Assembly (NCBI GenBank): GCA_009746045.1
Contig: RPFO01000774.1
Span: 308,001 to 372,000, forward strand
From: Mesostigma viride
Taxonomy: Eukaryota; Streptophyta; Mesostigmatophyceae; Mesostigmatales; Mesostigmataceae
Direction: 5' to 3'
DNA length: 64,000 nucleotides
The translations under genes were made by a program, and so were the position numbers. This document shows, piece after piece, positions 1 to 11,561 of the stretch (position 1 is its first letter; each line of letters begins with the position of its first letter). Under the pieces are notes generated by a model. That model saw nothing but the letters and a program-made list of their open reading frames with translations. It did no database searches and was not told the DNA's origin.

Positions 1-660
1 GAGCCTGGCCCAGGCCAGGCCGATGCGGGTCAGTCCACCTCGTCATCAGTGTCAGGGAGCACCGATCGGCTTCCCAGCAGTTTGAAGCGATCATGCACGG
101 AATGGGACCTCAGACCCGTCGAGCAGCCGCGGGATATCTCGAGGCGGCGCCGGGCGAGAGGTAGCACCAATCACCATCGCCTCGGTCTGACGCCAATCTC
201 CAGGGCCCTACCGCCCGCGCCTCCAAGCCTAGACAGATTGATCATCCTATTTATAAGGAGAGATATGTAAGTAAGTAAGCCCGCGCGCGCACGGCCGCCA
301 CCCGTGGACTTTTCGTGATATAGTCTACTCGGCATGGACATGTGCTACACTAGAGACGTGACGGGCTCACACCCGGGCAGCCTTGTGGTTTGTCTGTAAT
401 ATGGAGGCAGATGGTGCGCAAGGATAGATGGCAAGTAGTGATGAAGGAGACCACCCCCAAGCCTGTGGGGGCTCCGCGTGTGACCAAGTATGGCATATTC
501 ATAGCGATTCGGGCCGCGGTGCCCACACGTACCCTGTATAACTAGGACCTAGATAGCTTAATTAATCCATTCCATCCCATGTTCCCCTCCCACTGAGGAC
601 TTATGCTCACGTGACGCAGTCACGAGTCTATTAATTAATTAAGTAAGTAAGTAGTAGTAT
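1..660. other. No gene seen; simple-repeat and LINE-tail debris
   Basis: No coding region can be supported. The stretch carries short (AAGT)n runs near 266-279 and 640-655. The same tetranucleotide forms the tails of LINE 3' ends elsewhere in the window, so this is probably decayed retroelement DNA. Confidence 0.5.
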
Positions 661-665
661 AAGTA

Positions 666-795
666 TCAAGGAGACAACCAGCGCAGGCCAGAAATCGGGA
701 GAATCCGGACCATGGTAGCTCGAGCCTGCCGTTATCTTGTCCGCGTGTTCGAGTCGTTCAGGATGATGAAGATGAATGGTGATGGAAATGTGTAG
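666..795 (+). repeat. Dispersed ~130-bp repeat, copy 1
   Basis: The unit begins ATCAAGGAGACAACCAGCGC and ends near a GGTGATGGAAATGTG stretch. Near-identical copies lie at 1926-2053 (+) and 16632-16765 (-). Partial copies lie at about 1318-1417 (-), 11173-11200 (+), 18085-18115 (-) and 31205-31245 (-). Copies differ by a few bases, and the shared end is always the GAGACAACC side. It may be a SINE-like element or a conserved piece of a LINE; no RNA polymerase III boxes were identified. Confidence 0.7.
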
Positions 796-796
796 A

Positions 797-1310
797 AGTA
801 AGTACATAAGTATAAGTAAGTAAGTAAGTAAGTAAGTACTTGCGTGTCATGCGCAAAGGCATGCCGCGGAGTACTATGCTAATCTCATTAGAAAAATAAT
901 TACACAAAAGTTTAAACAAATATAAGTACTAAGTACTTGCGTGTCATGCGCGAAGGCATGCCACGGAGTCAGTACTATGCTAATATCAAAATAGAAAAAG
1001 TAATTACACAAAAGAAAAATATCGTCTGCATCATTCCCCAACCATTTAGCAAGTGCTAGATGGGGATGTAATCCTCATCCGAGCTAGCTGTCCTCTACTG
1101 TAACATGGCAGACGAGGCGGTTACTAGTGTAGCGGCTCTCCTCAGGGCCAATAACCTCCACCTGCGGACTTCTACCAGGCTGGCTAGCAACGGGCCGCGA
1201 GGCCCGTGGGGAGAAAACAGGAGCATACCCCTCAGGAAGGTGCTTATCGCAGATGGCAGCCCATTTCTCCTTGTCAATCCTATTTATTACTACATCCAGA
1301 CAGTTCATGT
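797..1310 (-). mobile_element. LINE 3' end remnants, minus strand
   Basis: Read on the minus strand, 1310-1056 encodes the C-terminal end of a LINE ORF2, including IDKEKWAAICDKH and a tail beginning TVEDS; the intact tail VEDSSDEDYIPI is preserved in the copies at 2620 and 14104. It is followed by a roughly 125-bp 3' UTR present twice (927-1055 and 797-926) and an (AAGT/TTAC)n tail near 800-838. The same 3' end appears on the plus strand at 2620-2756 and on the minus strand at 13972-14105. No catalytic domain remains, so this is a 5'-truncated copy. Confidence 0.7.
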
Positions 1311-1429
1311 TTTCCGCGTTTCGGAGTGGTTTAGGATAATAACGGCAGGCGAGCTCGAGCTACCACTGATGGTCCGGATTCTCCAGCTTTCTGGCCTGCA
1401 CTGGTTGTCTCCTTGATCTTTGATGTGCT

Positions 1430-1660
1430 TCTTAAAAATTAAATTAAATTAAATTAAATTATAACATGCCTCCGTTGGGAGATCATGTAGCACATATTCC
1501 TTGATGGATGGGTGGGGTGGGAGGAGCCGTGTAATCGAACTAACCTAACTCTAATCTAGCTAGTCTAGAAAAGTCCTAACTACCCTACTCATCAAAACGC
1601 CTCCTCCGCTTGGGGGGAGGTGGTTTGCCCACAGGGTCGGGCGTGGTTGTCTCCTTGATC
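1430..1660 (-). mobile_element. LINE 3' end with (TTAAA)n tail, minus strand
   Basis: The tail is AATTAAATTAAATT-like at about 1437-1462, followed upstream by a 3' UTR and the reverse complement of a proline- and arginine-rich C-terminus (PPPKRRRR). The same sequence runs in the opposite direction at 2776-2985, so the two form a large inverted pair. The family differs from the neighbouring LINE that ends in a (TTAC)n tail. Confidence 0.6.
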
Positions 1661-1925
1661 TTTGATGCACATGCTTCTTGACCCGGGTTAACTCATATCA
1701 ATCCGAGGTCGATCACGGCCAACCCGGCGGTTCCGGAACTGCGTGGCACGCATGGCTCCCAAATGGAACTGCGTGAAAAAAAAAAAAACGATATGATGTT
1801 TGCAATTCGATTTCAATTATTTTTCTGATGAGATTAGCATAGTACTTCGTGGCATGCCAATGTGCATGACATGCAAGTACTTACTATTATAAGCGAGACA
1901 ACTTGTAACCTCTAGAGATATAGTA

Positions 1926-2756
1926 TCAAGGAGTCAACCAGCGCAGGCCAGAAATGGGGAGAATCTGGACCATGGTAGCTCGAGCCTGCCGTTATCTTGT
2001 CCGCGTGTTCGACTCGTTCAGGATGATGAATATGAATGGAGATGGAAATGTGTCTTTCCTGGGCCAAGCTCCGTTCGCTCAACACCTACTGGCGCTCGAA
2101 GGGCCTGGGCGAGCACCGCAAGCGCATGCTCTTCAAGGTCCTCGTCCTCACGGTGCTCTCGTATGGCGCCGAGGCGTGGGTCCACACTCACACCCAAACT
2201 GGCAGCTAGGCTAGACGGCACCGTTTACAGGATGCTCCGACAGGTCCTTAACATAGGGTTTTCCGAGCGTCCGTCATCAGAGTCTTTGTATCATGGCATG
2301 CCTCGTATTTCGGACGAGATTAGGCAGTGTAGGATAGCATTTGTAGGACACCTTGCTCGCACCAGCCAGGTCGACACCGCCCTTGGTCTGGCCGGCCCCC
2401 AGCGGCTTGGCCAGCCAGGGCGACACATTCTGACCTGGCCTGGCCGGCATTCCCAAAAGGGTAGGGAAACCTGTCACGAACTACATCCAGATGTTGCTGG
2501 ACGACCTAGTGGTCCCAGCCCAGTTTGAGCACCGCATCCACTCTCTCTCCCGTCTTTGGACTGCCATGCAGGACTCCATTACAGTAGAGGACAGCTCGGA
2601 TGAGGATTACATCCCCATCTAGTGCTTAGCGGTTGGGGGATGATGCAGACGATATTTGTTTAAACTTTTGTGTAATTATTTTTCTAATGAGATTAGCATA
2701 GTACTCCGTGGCATGCCTTTGCGCATAACACGCAAGTACTTACTTACTTACTTACT
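1926..2756 (+). mobile_element. LINE ORF2 C-terminal remnant, plus strand
   Basis: After a copy of the 130-bp repeat (1926-2053) the plus strand reads, with frame breaks, like the end of a LINE reverse transcriptase: VLVLTVLSYGAEAW near 2137-2180, then a basic segment with RMLRQVLNIGFSERPSS and a VGHLART motif near 2345. It ends VEDSSDEDYIPI with the stop at 2620-2622, a 3' UTR and a (TTAC)n tail at about 2738-2756. Tyrosine/alanine-rich 'SYGAEAW' and 'GHLaRt' are standard landmarks of the thumb and C-terminal part of LINE ORF2. The YADD catalytic core is absent, so this is a truncated, inactive copy. Confidence 0.7.
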
Positions 2757-2990
2757 CATGCAGGACAAGACGCGGTGGAAGAAGATTGTCAAGGTGCACA
2801 CGCCCGACCCTGTGGGCAAGCCCCCTCCCCCCAAGCGGAGGAGGCGTTTTGATGAGTAGTGTAGTGAGGATTTTCTAGACTAGATAGCTTAGAGTTAGGA
2901 TAGTTCGATTACGCGGCTTCCTCCACCCCATCCATCATGGAATATGTGCTACATGATCTCCCCACGGAGCCATGTTAGAATTTAATTTAA
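2757..2990 (+). mobile_element. LINE 3' end with (TTTAA)n tail, plus strand
   Basis: A short open frame encodes RWKKIVKVHTPDPVGK and then PPPPKRRRRFDE with a stop at 2857-2859. A 3' UTR and an AATTTAATTTAATT tail follow at about 2972-3000. It is the inverted partner of 1430-1660. The position directly after another LINE's tail suggests insertion of one element beside the end of another. Confidence 0.55.
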
Positions 2991-3009
2991 TTTATTTTTT
3001 TTTTTTTGG

Positions 3010-4690
3010 AAATGTGTAGCCTTGTGCATTGAAATTAAGGCTGGCTTACGTGTAGAGCGACTAGGTGACCTCACTTCAGATGACCTAGATGGTGGGGCTG
3101 AAGAAAGCTTGCTTGATCAGGGTGTGTGTTTCGAGCCTACCTGGCCGGGAGTGTCTAGTGGTGAGCACCATTGCTGCGATCGCTCTCCCACCATTTACGT
3201 ACGAGGAAATACCCGCATATTTGAAATAGAATTTAGTTAGCCTAGAGAAAAACAGTCTTCCACCGTTACTGGTGTTCATCTGAACTTTCAATTAATGACC
3301 TACCGGCATATTCACGTTGTAGGCACCGTCAACTATTCGTTTGCCTTGAGCGGCGGACCGAAGCAGCCCATGCTGGGTAGGCATGAAGTGAAGGCCCAGC
3401 TGGTCCGTGATCAGACAGATACTCTCCAACGCCCTTTCTGCATGCGGCGCTGCAAAACCTTGCGGCCGTCTTTTGTCCTCATTCTGCACATCATAGTACA
3501 AAGCAACATGAGAGTTACCATTAGACCGTAGGTATCACCACATCAATTTCGGATCAACCAGAGGGTTTAATGCTCTGCGGCTCCCCAATGGGACCACGTG
3601 TAATTACTTCACGTCACAGTACCACACAACACACAAGAGCCCATGTCAGCCAAAGAGAACACAATGTTGTCCATCAGATAAAGATAAAAATCTAGAGCAT
3701 TAAGAATACAGCATTCTTATAAGTATGGAGCAAACCATAACAAATTGCCATGATTAGCTCAAGGCCTTACTCGAGGCCCATGTTTTAGACAAGCTGTCCC
3801 ATATTAGACTAGCTGTGGACATACATGTACATATTGACGTCTTGGGAAGACATCCACTACATCATTGGGGAATTCAGTGCTCCGTGGTCCCCCAACGGGG
3901 ACACCAGACCAAGTAATTAACTCATAAATTGCCATGATACTAGTCAACACTGCATGCCCTGCAGCAAGCAGCACATGCAGCACGAGCACCAATACCCCCC
4001 CCAACACAAAGGGTGTGCAAAGGGAGCATATGCTGAAGAGTATATCCTTGAGGCAAGCAGCAAATAGTCCATTAAATGCTGCCAAGTGCCAGTCTGGGGG
4101 GAAAAAACCAATGTGAAAAATCAAGAGTAGCTGCAAGGGTATAAGGGTATATAGCTGTCTCACGTAACAGGACCCCCCCGACAAAATGGCTCTGCTCGTC
4201 GACATGTTCGCTAAGCCTACTCCCCCCAAAGTAAACCCGATATTGGTCATCTATGATATTGCTGACTTCCATCCATGGCCAGTATTCAGGGGCCACGCGG
4301 CCAGCTCCACAGCGTGACATCCATGCACTTGGCGTGTGAAGCGTGTTTTCGGTGCATACCAAGTCAGCCAGCGCACTTGCACTGCTTCCAGCGACAAAAC
4401 AACCTGACCTGCCGACCGACATGCTTATTGCTTCCGAGGCACATGCTTGAAACGCTGGTGAAAAACGACAGCCAGCCCAGTATGCCCGCTTGACCAACAG
4501 CTGAACTGCCTGCCCTATGCTCACCGGACCTTGTTGATTCCATCCTACCAACCTACCCACGCACAGCAGCCCTGCATCTACGTTCATGCAGTCGTGCATG
4601 CAGTCCGTGGTGCCATTGCGCACAGGCCGCAAGACAGCCCGCCCAGCTGGGGGGGACGAGACTTGCAGTAACAGAACATTATTACATAGT
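3010..4690. other. No supportable gene
   Basis: Only short open frames occur on both strands, none with a recognisable domain or convincing splice partners. A 148-codon minus-strand frame at 3804-4250 is rich in hydrophobic residues but matches nothing I recognise. The start of the stretch (3010-3060) continues a sequence also seen next to the 130-bp repeat at 16590-16640. Confidence 0.4.
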
Positions 4691-6600
4691 ACTATACCAG
4701 GCCTGGGCTGGTTGTCTTATTGATTTAGGAATGAATTGATATAGGAATGATACAGAAATGATGTAGAATTGATATAGGAATGATAAAGGAATGACATTGG
4801 CATGATATAGAAATGATTCAGGATAGAGCAAGCGCGCACATACCGGTGCAGGAAGCCGTGGCGCCGCTTGCGCACGATGGTGCTGGGCTGGTACGTGCGC
4901 TTGGTGGCGGCCTGGATGATGCTGCAGATGGCAGGAATGAATCACGCCAACAGGCAGTAGAGCACACAGCCGACATGGATGCGTCATGTCCGGAGCATAT
5001 CAAGCAGATAGTACGGTATCAAGCACACAGCAATGTATCAAGGAAGCTAGCTGGCTGGCAGTGGGCCGCCGGGTGGGTAAGTTGGCGGGCGGGCAAACCC
5101 TGAAACTAGTGTACCTTGAATCCTGGTAGTGCCATTTTGAACTGCCCCCCTGCTCAGTGCACATACCTGTCATCAGTTTGCAGGTCGCCGCCAGGGCACA
5201 GCACTGCTCCAAGGGCGCATTCGTCGTGCGCAGAACCCCGCGTTGGCGCGCAGGGACACCGGCCCACGTGGGCGCGTGCGCCAGTCCCATGCACGGTTTG
5301 GTTTGCACCGGGGCGCGGTTGCCACGTTTGGTTTGCGCGCGGGTGCGGTGGTTGGATCGTGAGGGCGTGCCAGCACACCGGCCACGCCACAGATGGACAA
5401 TGGGTGTGTGACCAGGGGGTAAACAGCGGCAGCAAGCAAGCGGTAGAGCCGCGTGAGGGATCAGTGACCGCGCTGGCTGTTCCATCCAGCGCTCCAAAAC
5501 AACCACCTACACCATCAGTGACCGCGCTGGCTGTTCCATCCAGCGTTCCAAAACAACCACCCGCGCGTGCTTGTACCAATTCCAATACAGGGCATACTGT
5601 GTCTGTGCCTGTGGCGTTCTGGGGTCTGTGTCTGTGCTTGTGGCGCTCTGGGTACTGTGTCTGTGCATGTGGCGTGGGGTCTGGCGGCAAGGCCACGGAG
5701 CCAGACATGCCGTGCCTGGGCGCGTACACAAGCATGTGGAGCAGCATGCACGGTTAGCCATGGCACGAGCAGGGACACCATAGGGACTTGCCACACATCC
5801 TGGCATCCAGACAAGGGCTAAACCACGCTCCCCCCAGGCCCCCCCATTAAGGCACACGCCGAGACACACACAGACACGCGCGGACCCACTCCGACACAGA
5901 GGCGAGTCCACTCAGAGGCGTGCGCGCAAGCACACACATGCACATGCAGATGCACGTACAGACGTCATACAGATATGATACTTGGAATGTGCTTGCTTGA
6001 AGTAGATCGAATGCAAGCTGGCAGCCTACACCATCACGCCATGGCGACCACCTGGCTGGATGGCGCAGTAGCTGGCTGCCTGGACACGCCCCGTAGGCAC
6101 CACCTTTCCGTGTGTAGCGCACATGCTGCCTATGGGTGGACGCGAACACCACACTCGCGCTTGCGATGGGCACACCGGCCGAACGGGGACAGGGGGCCAC
6201 CGCGGACGGGTATCCCTGGATGGGCCAACCGTGTGGCGAGGCGCCCAAACTGTATTCCCGTCGAATGGCACATCTGCCAAATATGCCCCCTACATCTGTG
6301 CCGACTAAAGATTAGTGTGCCGCTGCTATAGATTAGCTCTGGCTCCTTGTGGCCATCAGCTTGCGCTTTAGCCGACGCCTTTAGCCCACCTCACCTATTT
6401 ATAGCATAATCTATGCGTCAGCCTACCTATGGCATTGCATGGTTGTATTGCACCCACAGTGTTGTGCCCCGGCATTATGCTGCGGAGAGTGCGCTATGTG
6501 GCCTGCCCATTTGTGGCAGTGAGAGATGCTAGGGCGCCCTCCCTCCTCCTAGTTGTGTATAGGGGTTGAAGGTTCCTTTACTCTCTAATGGCATCCACGT
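4691..6600. other. No supportable gene; short tandem repeats
   Basis: 4710-4815 is built from imperfect repeats of GAATGATATAG-like words. 5455-5565 holds two copies of a ~55-bp unit beginning ATCAGTGACCGCGCTGG. 5600-5690 holds three copies of a TGTGTCTGTG(C)x TGTGGCG-type unit. Long overlapping frames on both strands here reflect GC-rich repeats rather than genes. Confidence 0.45.
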
Positions 6601-6635
6601 AACGCAGTCACGTGCTTATTAATTATTAATTCATC

Positions 6636-6765
6636 TGTGCCAACATCTGCCCCCACATGCCCCACATGCCCCACATGCCCCCACTTTCCCCCACTTGCCC
6701 CCACTTGCCCCCGCTTAGCTGCGCTTGGCCCCGCTTGCCCCCACTTGCCCCCATTGCCCACCCAG
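6636..6765. repeat. CCCCCACTTG / CCCCACATG short tandem repeat
   Basis: About a dozen imperfect copies of a 9-10-bp C-rich unit. The minus strand is therefore strongly G-tracted (GGGGGCAAGT repeats) and could form G-quadruplexes. Open frames crossing it are repeat artefacts. Confidence 0.75.
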
Positions 6766-8790
6766 CATCTCCGCCCCTGGCAACGGGAACTCCACGTCCA
6801 TGACAGAGGGCATGCATGGGATACCACTAGGAAACAGCCGCATGCCAAGTAGCTGCCAATCAGAATGCATCCCCGACAGCGGGGAAGCGCCCTCACTTGC
6901 ACGGGCTCTAGCTTCATTGCGGATATGCGCGGCCTCACGCAGGATGGCTCCTTCATATACGGCCACGCGGCTGTTGCATGAAACACCCGACTAGGCATTC
7001 GACCTTCAAATAATTCCACGCGAGCGCTGGATGCCCCTTGCAAGAAAGCGCAAATAAACTTCCACCTACCATCCTGCCACAATCCGGGGAGAATAACCCC
7101 TGGGAGCGCCGGCGATTGGGCCAAAGCCGGATGTTGTAGCTTCCACAAATGCGCAGGAGGCTGCGTTTTCTCAGGCGTGATGCGCATGCCGTGGGCGTTC
7201 TCTGGGCACGTTGCTTTCGTCGCAGTGAGAGGTGCGCCCAGATGGTAAGTGCCAACATGCGGCCATGCCTTTAAGCTCTCTTGGTAGGCTGGACTCTTGG
7301 CCAAATTACTATGCTGCAGAGCGGCAAGCTGCGTGGACAGGAAAGGTTGCGCAATAGATACCGGAGCAGCTGGCCCCGAGGACAGCAACCGGTGGCAGGC
7401 ACTCCTGAAAGTGGGCGCGAGATGAAGGACTCTCCTTGAATGAGTAAAAATCATTGTAGTTCGTTGCACAGAAGGCGCTGCCGTCAAAACTATGTGGTTC
7501 CACCAGGAACATTAGATGCGCACATCCCCGTCATGACCAGACAAGGAAAAACGTGGCATGATGGTCATTAGGTGGTCAAGCCTTTCCTAGCGGAGAAACG
7601 ATGTAACGTTGAAGAAAATGCTCACCATGCGTATTCACTACAGTGGTGGACTATCGGCCCGAGGCAGGCTAATGAGGCTATGGCGGATGGAGGCACACCA
7701 TTCAGAAGTCTTGGTGGCAGGCTGGCAGGCATGCCTGATGCGGTGCTTGTGAGTTGTGAAAGCACTAGGTACTAGGTACTTGACTGCTTGCGCTGCAACT
7801 CAAGCCCAGCCCGCCAGCCCCAGTGCGGCAGTGCCCCACCGACTGGTAAACCTACCGAGTACCAACCAGCAACCGCTACCGAGCGTTGTAAAGTGGTGTG
7901 GGATTTATCCAACTTACTAACTAAAGTATCTTACCTAACTATCTTATGGCAATCATCTTGTGGACCTAACTACCTTATGGCAAAGAAAGAGTCCAGATGA
8001 GGAACCACAGACAAAGAGTCCAGATGAGCCCAACCGAGTTACTCCACGTGGAGTGGCTATCTTCAGAACTCCGTACCTTGGGCAGGCGTGAACATGTCGG
8101 AAACCTTCCCGTAAATTTTCCGGGTCAATCCTCCGTAACTTTGGGTTTGTATTGTTAGCCCTTGGTGGACGGTGGTATATCAGGGTATAGTTGGTATTTG
8201 AAACTAACCGCTAGATGCCCGTGTTCATTGTTTCATATCTACGGTAGTACATGTATGTAGATTGTCAGCAATCCAACAGATCACAGCAGGATCACAATTC
8301 ACACAGATCAGTTCGCGGACACCACAGTCATGCTTGCAGCCTTGATTGTGACCACTTTGCGCGGATTTTTACGTGAAAAGTGGAGAAGGAGCATGTTACG
8401 TATCACTTTCGAGATCGCGTAAAGATATTCTGAGGCCCACGAGTGCGTTCAAAACAGGTTTCAAAACTGCATCGAGTTCTAGGCAGATTTTTATTTTGAC
8501 ATTGCGTGGTTTGTCAGGTCTGCCCAGCAGTCCGCAACTTTTTTCGTACAAAAACTTGTTTTGCGCCAGGTTTGCGCAGCACTTTTCAGACCCACAAATC
8601 TGCGCAAACCTTTCCTTCCGGAGTTCCGTACCGGAATATGCTAGAAAGTTGCAGACCGAGATTTACGCGGAATGTGCTTTATCCAGGTCCGGATAAAGTC
8701 TATTTCTGAGTCAGATGGTGAAGTATCCTATAGGGACACTTGGGTTGTGCACTGGACACGTTTCCGTCAAGCGCACGCGGCTACAACATC
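6766..8790. other. No supportable gene
   Basis: A minus-strand frame at about 6953-7512 has fairly normal amino-acid composition in places, but it runs into the C-rich repeat, shows no domain and has no clear start or splice sites. I leave it uncalled. 8050-8700 contains several CCGTAC/CCGGA-rich words without a gene. Confidence 0.35.
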
Positions 8791-9057
8791 ATGTCGACAT
8801 ATGTTGCACTAGACGGTTCGAGCTCGTTCTGCGCGCTCTGCTGCGCACCTTGTTTCGCGGCCATTTCAAGGCCTAGGGGCGAGAGCCGGTTGTATGTAGC
8901 AGCCATTTGTAGCGGTGGCCATCCGAGGGAAACAGGAGCACAGACTAGGCAAAGAGGCAACGATTCATCATTCAGAAAGGCACATTCAAGCGCCTTTTCG
9001 CAGCGTTATACACCAGCAGGTGCCAGAGCCTCATATTTAGTTTATCTCTCGCGTTAG
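8791..9057 (+). CDS. Upstream ORF in the bZIP 5' leader
   Basis: An ATG at 8791 opens an 88-codon frame that ends TAG at 9055-9057, only 21 bases before the bZIP start codon. The predicted peptide ends SYLVYLSR. Plant group-S1 bZIP genes are known to carry upstream ORFs whose peptide C-terminus stalls ribosomes in response to sucrose. This one is longer than those, and I do not see the conserved plant peptide, so any regulatory role is inference from position only. Confidence 0.35.
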   Translation: MSTYVALDGSSSFCALCCAPCFAAISRPRGESRLYVAAICSGGHPRETGAQTRQRGNDSSFRKAHSSAFSQRYTPAGARASYLVYLSR

Positions 9058-9078
9058 GAAGGAATAATTTTGTTTGAG

Positions 9079-9903
9079 ATGGAGACGTTGCTGCGGAGAC
9101 CACCATCGGTGACTTCCATCGATAACCTTTTCGATCCTCTGGGCAGCGGGGAGCTGCCCCAGATGGGCTCCTTTTCCAATCTTTCCTGGCTTGAGTCTCC
9201 CAGGCCGTTATCGGACCTGCGAGTTCCATCCTTGCCATCGGTACCCTCATTAGCCCGCATCTCGTCCTTGGCGCGCGTTCTCATGGGAGAAGGCTTCGAG
9301 GAAGCGTCGGCCTCCGCGAATCCTTTGTCGCCTAAGAAGTTCGCTCCAACGATCCCTACGGCACCTCTTGGCTTAGATCTTGGGCAAGAAGCCAATTGCG
9401 GGAATATTGCCGTAAAGGCCGATATCGAGGACACGGAAGCCTGCGCTCCCAGCCGCGATGGCGACGCCGGGCCTCAAGAGTGGCAAGGGATACCCGGCGA
9501 CGCGGTTGGCCAGCAACACATGGAGCCAATTACGGCAGACGCCAACCAGTCGAGGCTGGAGCGTAATACAACGTCCGAGGACGAAAAGCTGAACAGTGGC
9601 GGGGAGGGCCCAGTTGACGAGCGCCGGGCCCGCCGGATGCTCTCTAACCGAGAATCCGCGCGGAGGTCGCGGCAGCGGAAGCAGGCGCACCTGGACGAGC
9701 TGAGGAACCAGGCTTCTCAGCTTCGCCAGGAGAACGCCAACATACTGAGCAAGCTCCACTTTGCGACGCAGCACTACGGGACGGTCACGGAGGAGAACCG
9801 TCTGCTGCGGTCGCATGTGCTGGAGCTGACGCAGTCGCTGGCGCGGCTACGGGAGCTGGCGGCCTTCCAAGGGGCCTCCATGCAGCGCGTGGAGGCTTGC
9901 TAA
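9079..9903 (+). CDS. bZIP transcription factor, plant group-S-like
   Basis: A single uninterrupted frame of 274 codons. Residues about 180-205 form the DNA-binding basic region, with NRESARRSRQRKQ giving the invariant N-x7-R spacing. The leucine zipper follows, with heptad positions in HLDEL, QLRQEN and VLELTQSL, and a TQHY segment typical of plant S-group factors. Such proteins act in the nucleus as homo- or heterodimers on ACGT-core promoter elements. The N-terminal ~170 residues are serine-, proline- and acid-rich, as expected of an activation region, and make this protein longer than typical S1 members (about 140-170 residues). The absence of introns also fits the S group. I chose ATG 9079 because the frame upstream of it contains no other ATG. 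TTTGAG directly precedes it, so a leader intron ending there is possible. Confidence 0.9.
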   Translation: METLLRRPPSVTSIDNLFDPLGSGELPQMGSFSNLSWLESPRPLSDLRVPSLPSVPSLARISSLARVLMGEGFEEASASANPLSPKKFAPTIPTAPLGLDLGQEANCGNIAVKADIEDTEACAPSRDGDAGPQEWQGIPGDAVGQQHMEPITADANQSRLERNTTSEDEKLNSGGEGPVDERRARRMLSNRESARRSRQRKQAHLDELRNQASQLRQENANILSKLHFATQHYGTVTEENRLLRSHVLELTQSLARLRELAAFQGASMQRVEAC

Positions 9904-11190
9904 GCATGACTCCTGATGGGCGCAGAGCCTGACTGTGAATTGGGAATTCAATTCGTGCGCAAGACATCTTTTCCTGGCGGGTCAGCTATCAATACTTCAA
10001 CTAGCATCACGGGCGGGGCATCGCATTGTGATCAAGTCCTGGGTGCCCTCTGGGATGAGCTCGGTGTGGGGAATGCGACCATCTAAATGGCCGCAGCAAG
10101 CCCCGGCACTGGCCATCCCAAGGATCCACTCATCAACTTGACCCTACTCAGCCGCAGCGCTGCCGAGCAGGGAGCCAAGGCTAGCGATGCTGACTGGGGC
10201 AGCACAGGAGCGGGCCGCGTGGGCATCCCCAGAAAAGTTCACTGGGGGAGCAGTGAGTGACATGTTGGCGTTGCAACTACTCTTGCTGGAGAGTGCATCA
10301 CTTATTTTACATGTGCAAGGTCATGAATTCGGCCAGGGTCCCTGGGTCGCCGGCACATTGGATATAGCACAACACCAAGGAGCCAGCCAGCCCTTGTTTT
10401 CAGAGCGGGGTTGTCGTCATGGAGGAAACACGGAGGAAGTATACACAAGCATCAGGTGGTGCTGCCACATCTGGAATGCCATCCAGGGCTGCCAAAAGGG
10501 GCAGGTACCATTGTTGGTGGGAGCCCCCTGCAGGCCCTCTGCTGTAGGCATGCAAAAAAACAGACGTAAGCACCTGCATGTGCATGGTGCAATAGCAGCC
10601 TAGCTTTACTATGTACATTACTTTGAACACACATAAGCATCCCCCTTGTGTGAGGGGTGATGTCACATGACAGCTTTGTCAGGTATATTTTTACCTGTTG
10701 CTAGAGTGGAGCAGCCTACCAAACGCCAATTTTTTGGCCTGATTATAATTGCGGGCTGAGTGTAGCCGGAACGCGTCAGTGATTTACGCTCACTATTTGC
10801 AGCGTTTGATTCGGATGTTTTTTTTCTTTCTGAAGGGGCAAGTAAAACAAGAAACGCATGCTGTCAGATGGTCTACAAAAAATGTATGGTCATTACCGGG
10901 GGCTGCACAATTTGTCAATATTCATTTGGTAATACCAATTTTCTGAGACAATTTTCACGAAGTGTCTACCTGGTTGGTACGAGCTAAGTGCCCTACTAGT
11001 TGCAATCCACGCTGCTTGCTGGTCCTGGTGATAAGCTTGTGGCATGCCTAAATTAATTGAGTAATTAAAAATTAACATGTGCTCTCGTATAGTTAGACAG
11101 TGGCCTTGTACATGCCCGCCTACTACAGGCACTATACCAGCTGAGGCCTAGCCTTTTTAGTCATGTGCATGTCAAGGAGACAACAGCGCA
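9904..11190. other. No supportable gene downstream of the bZIP gene
   Basis: This stretch presumably contains the bZIP 3' UTR near its start; no clear polyadenylation signal was identified. The 138-codon plus-strand frame at 10187-10603 lacks any motif and is overlapped by an antisense frame. Confidence 0.4.
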
Positions 11191-11194
11191 GGCC

Positions 11195-11561
11195 AGAAAT
11201 GTGTGCCTATGATGAGCCACCCTCCAGATGATGCCTAGCTTTATTTACTTATGCAGTGCCCATGCAGGGGGTCACTCCCTGCTGAGACGCCATGCCCTAG
11301 CTCTTGTATTTTCTGATATTTTCTTGTATAGCTGTGCTGATCTTTCCCACCTATGACAGGCTCCCCTTAGCTGGGTGTTGCCTGAAACTCTTGGTGGTGC
11401 AGGTGCCCTAGTGCACCTAGAGCAAGTGTTGTTTACATTCCCACCCTTGCAGGAAGTAGCTTAGAATGTATGATAGGCCATATGCCCCTTCTCTAGGCTA
11501 TGTGCTACATATACTCCCAACGGAGTTATGTTACAATTCAATTCAATTCAATTCAATTCAA
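11195..11561 (+). mobile_element. 3' end of the ORF1-only retroposon, plus strand
   Basis: This matches, in opposite orientation, the 3' UTR of the complete copy at 11932-13919. The GATGATGCCTAGCTTTATTTA and CTGAGACGCCATGCCCTAGC blocks and the TATGTGCTACATATACTCCC end are shared. It terminates in (AATTC)n at about 11534-11561. No coding sequence is left, so it is a strongly 5'-truncated insertion. Confidence 0.75.

Noticed and set aside
6585-7487. 300-codon minus-strand frame
   Set aside because: About a quarter of it is the C-rich simple repeat; the rest shows no motif, no good splice sites and competing frames of similar length.
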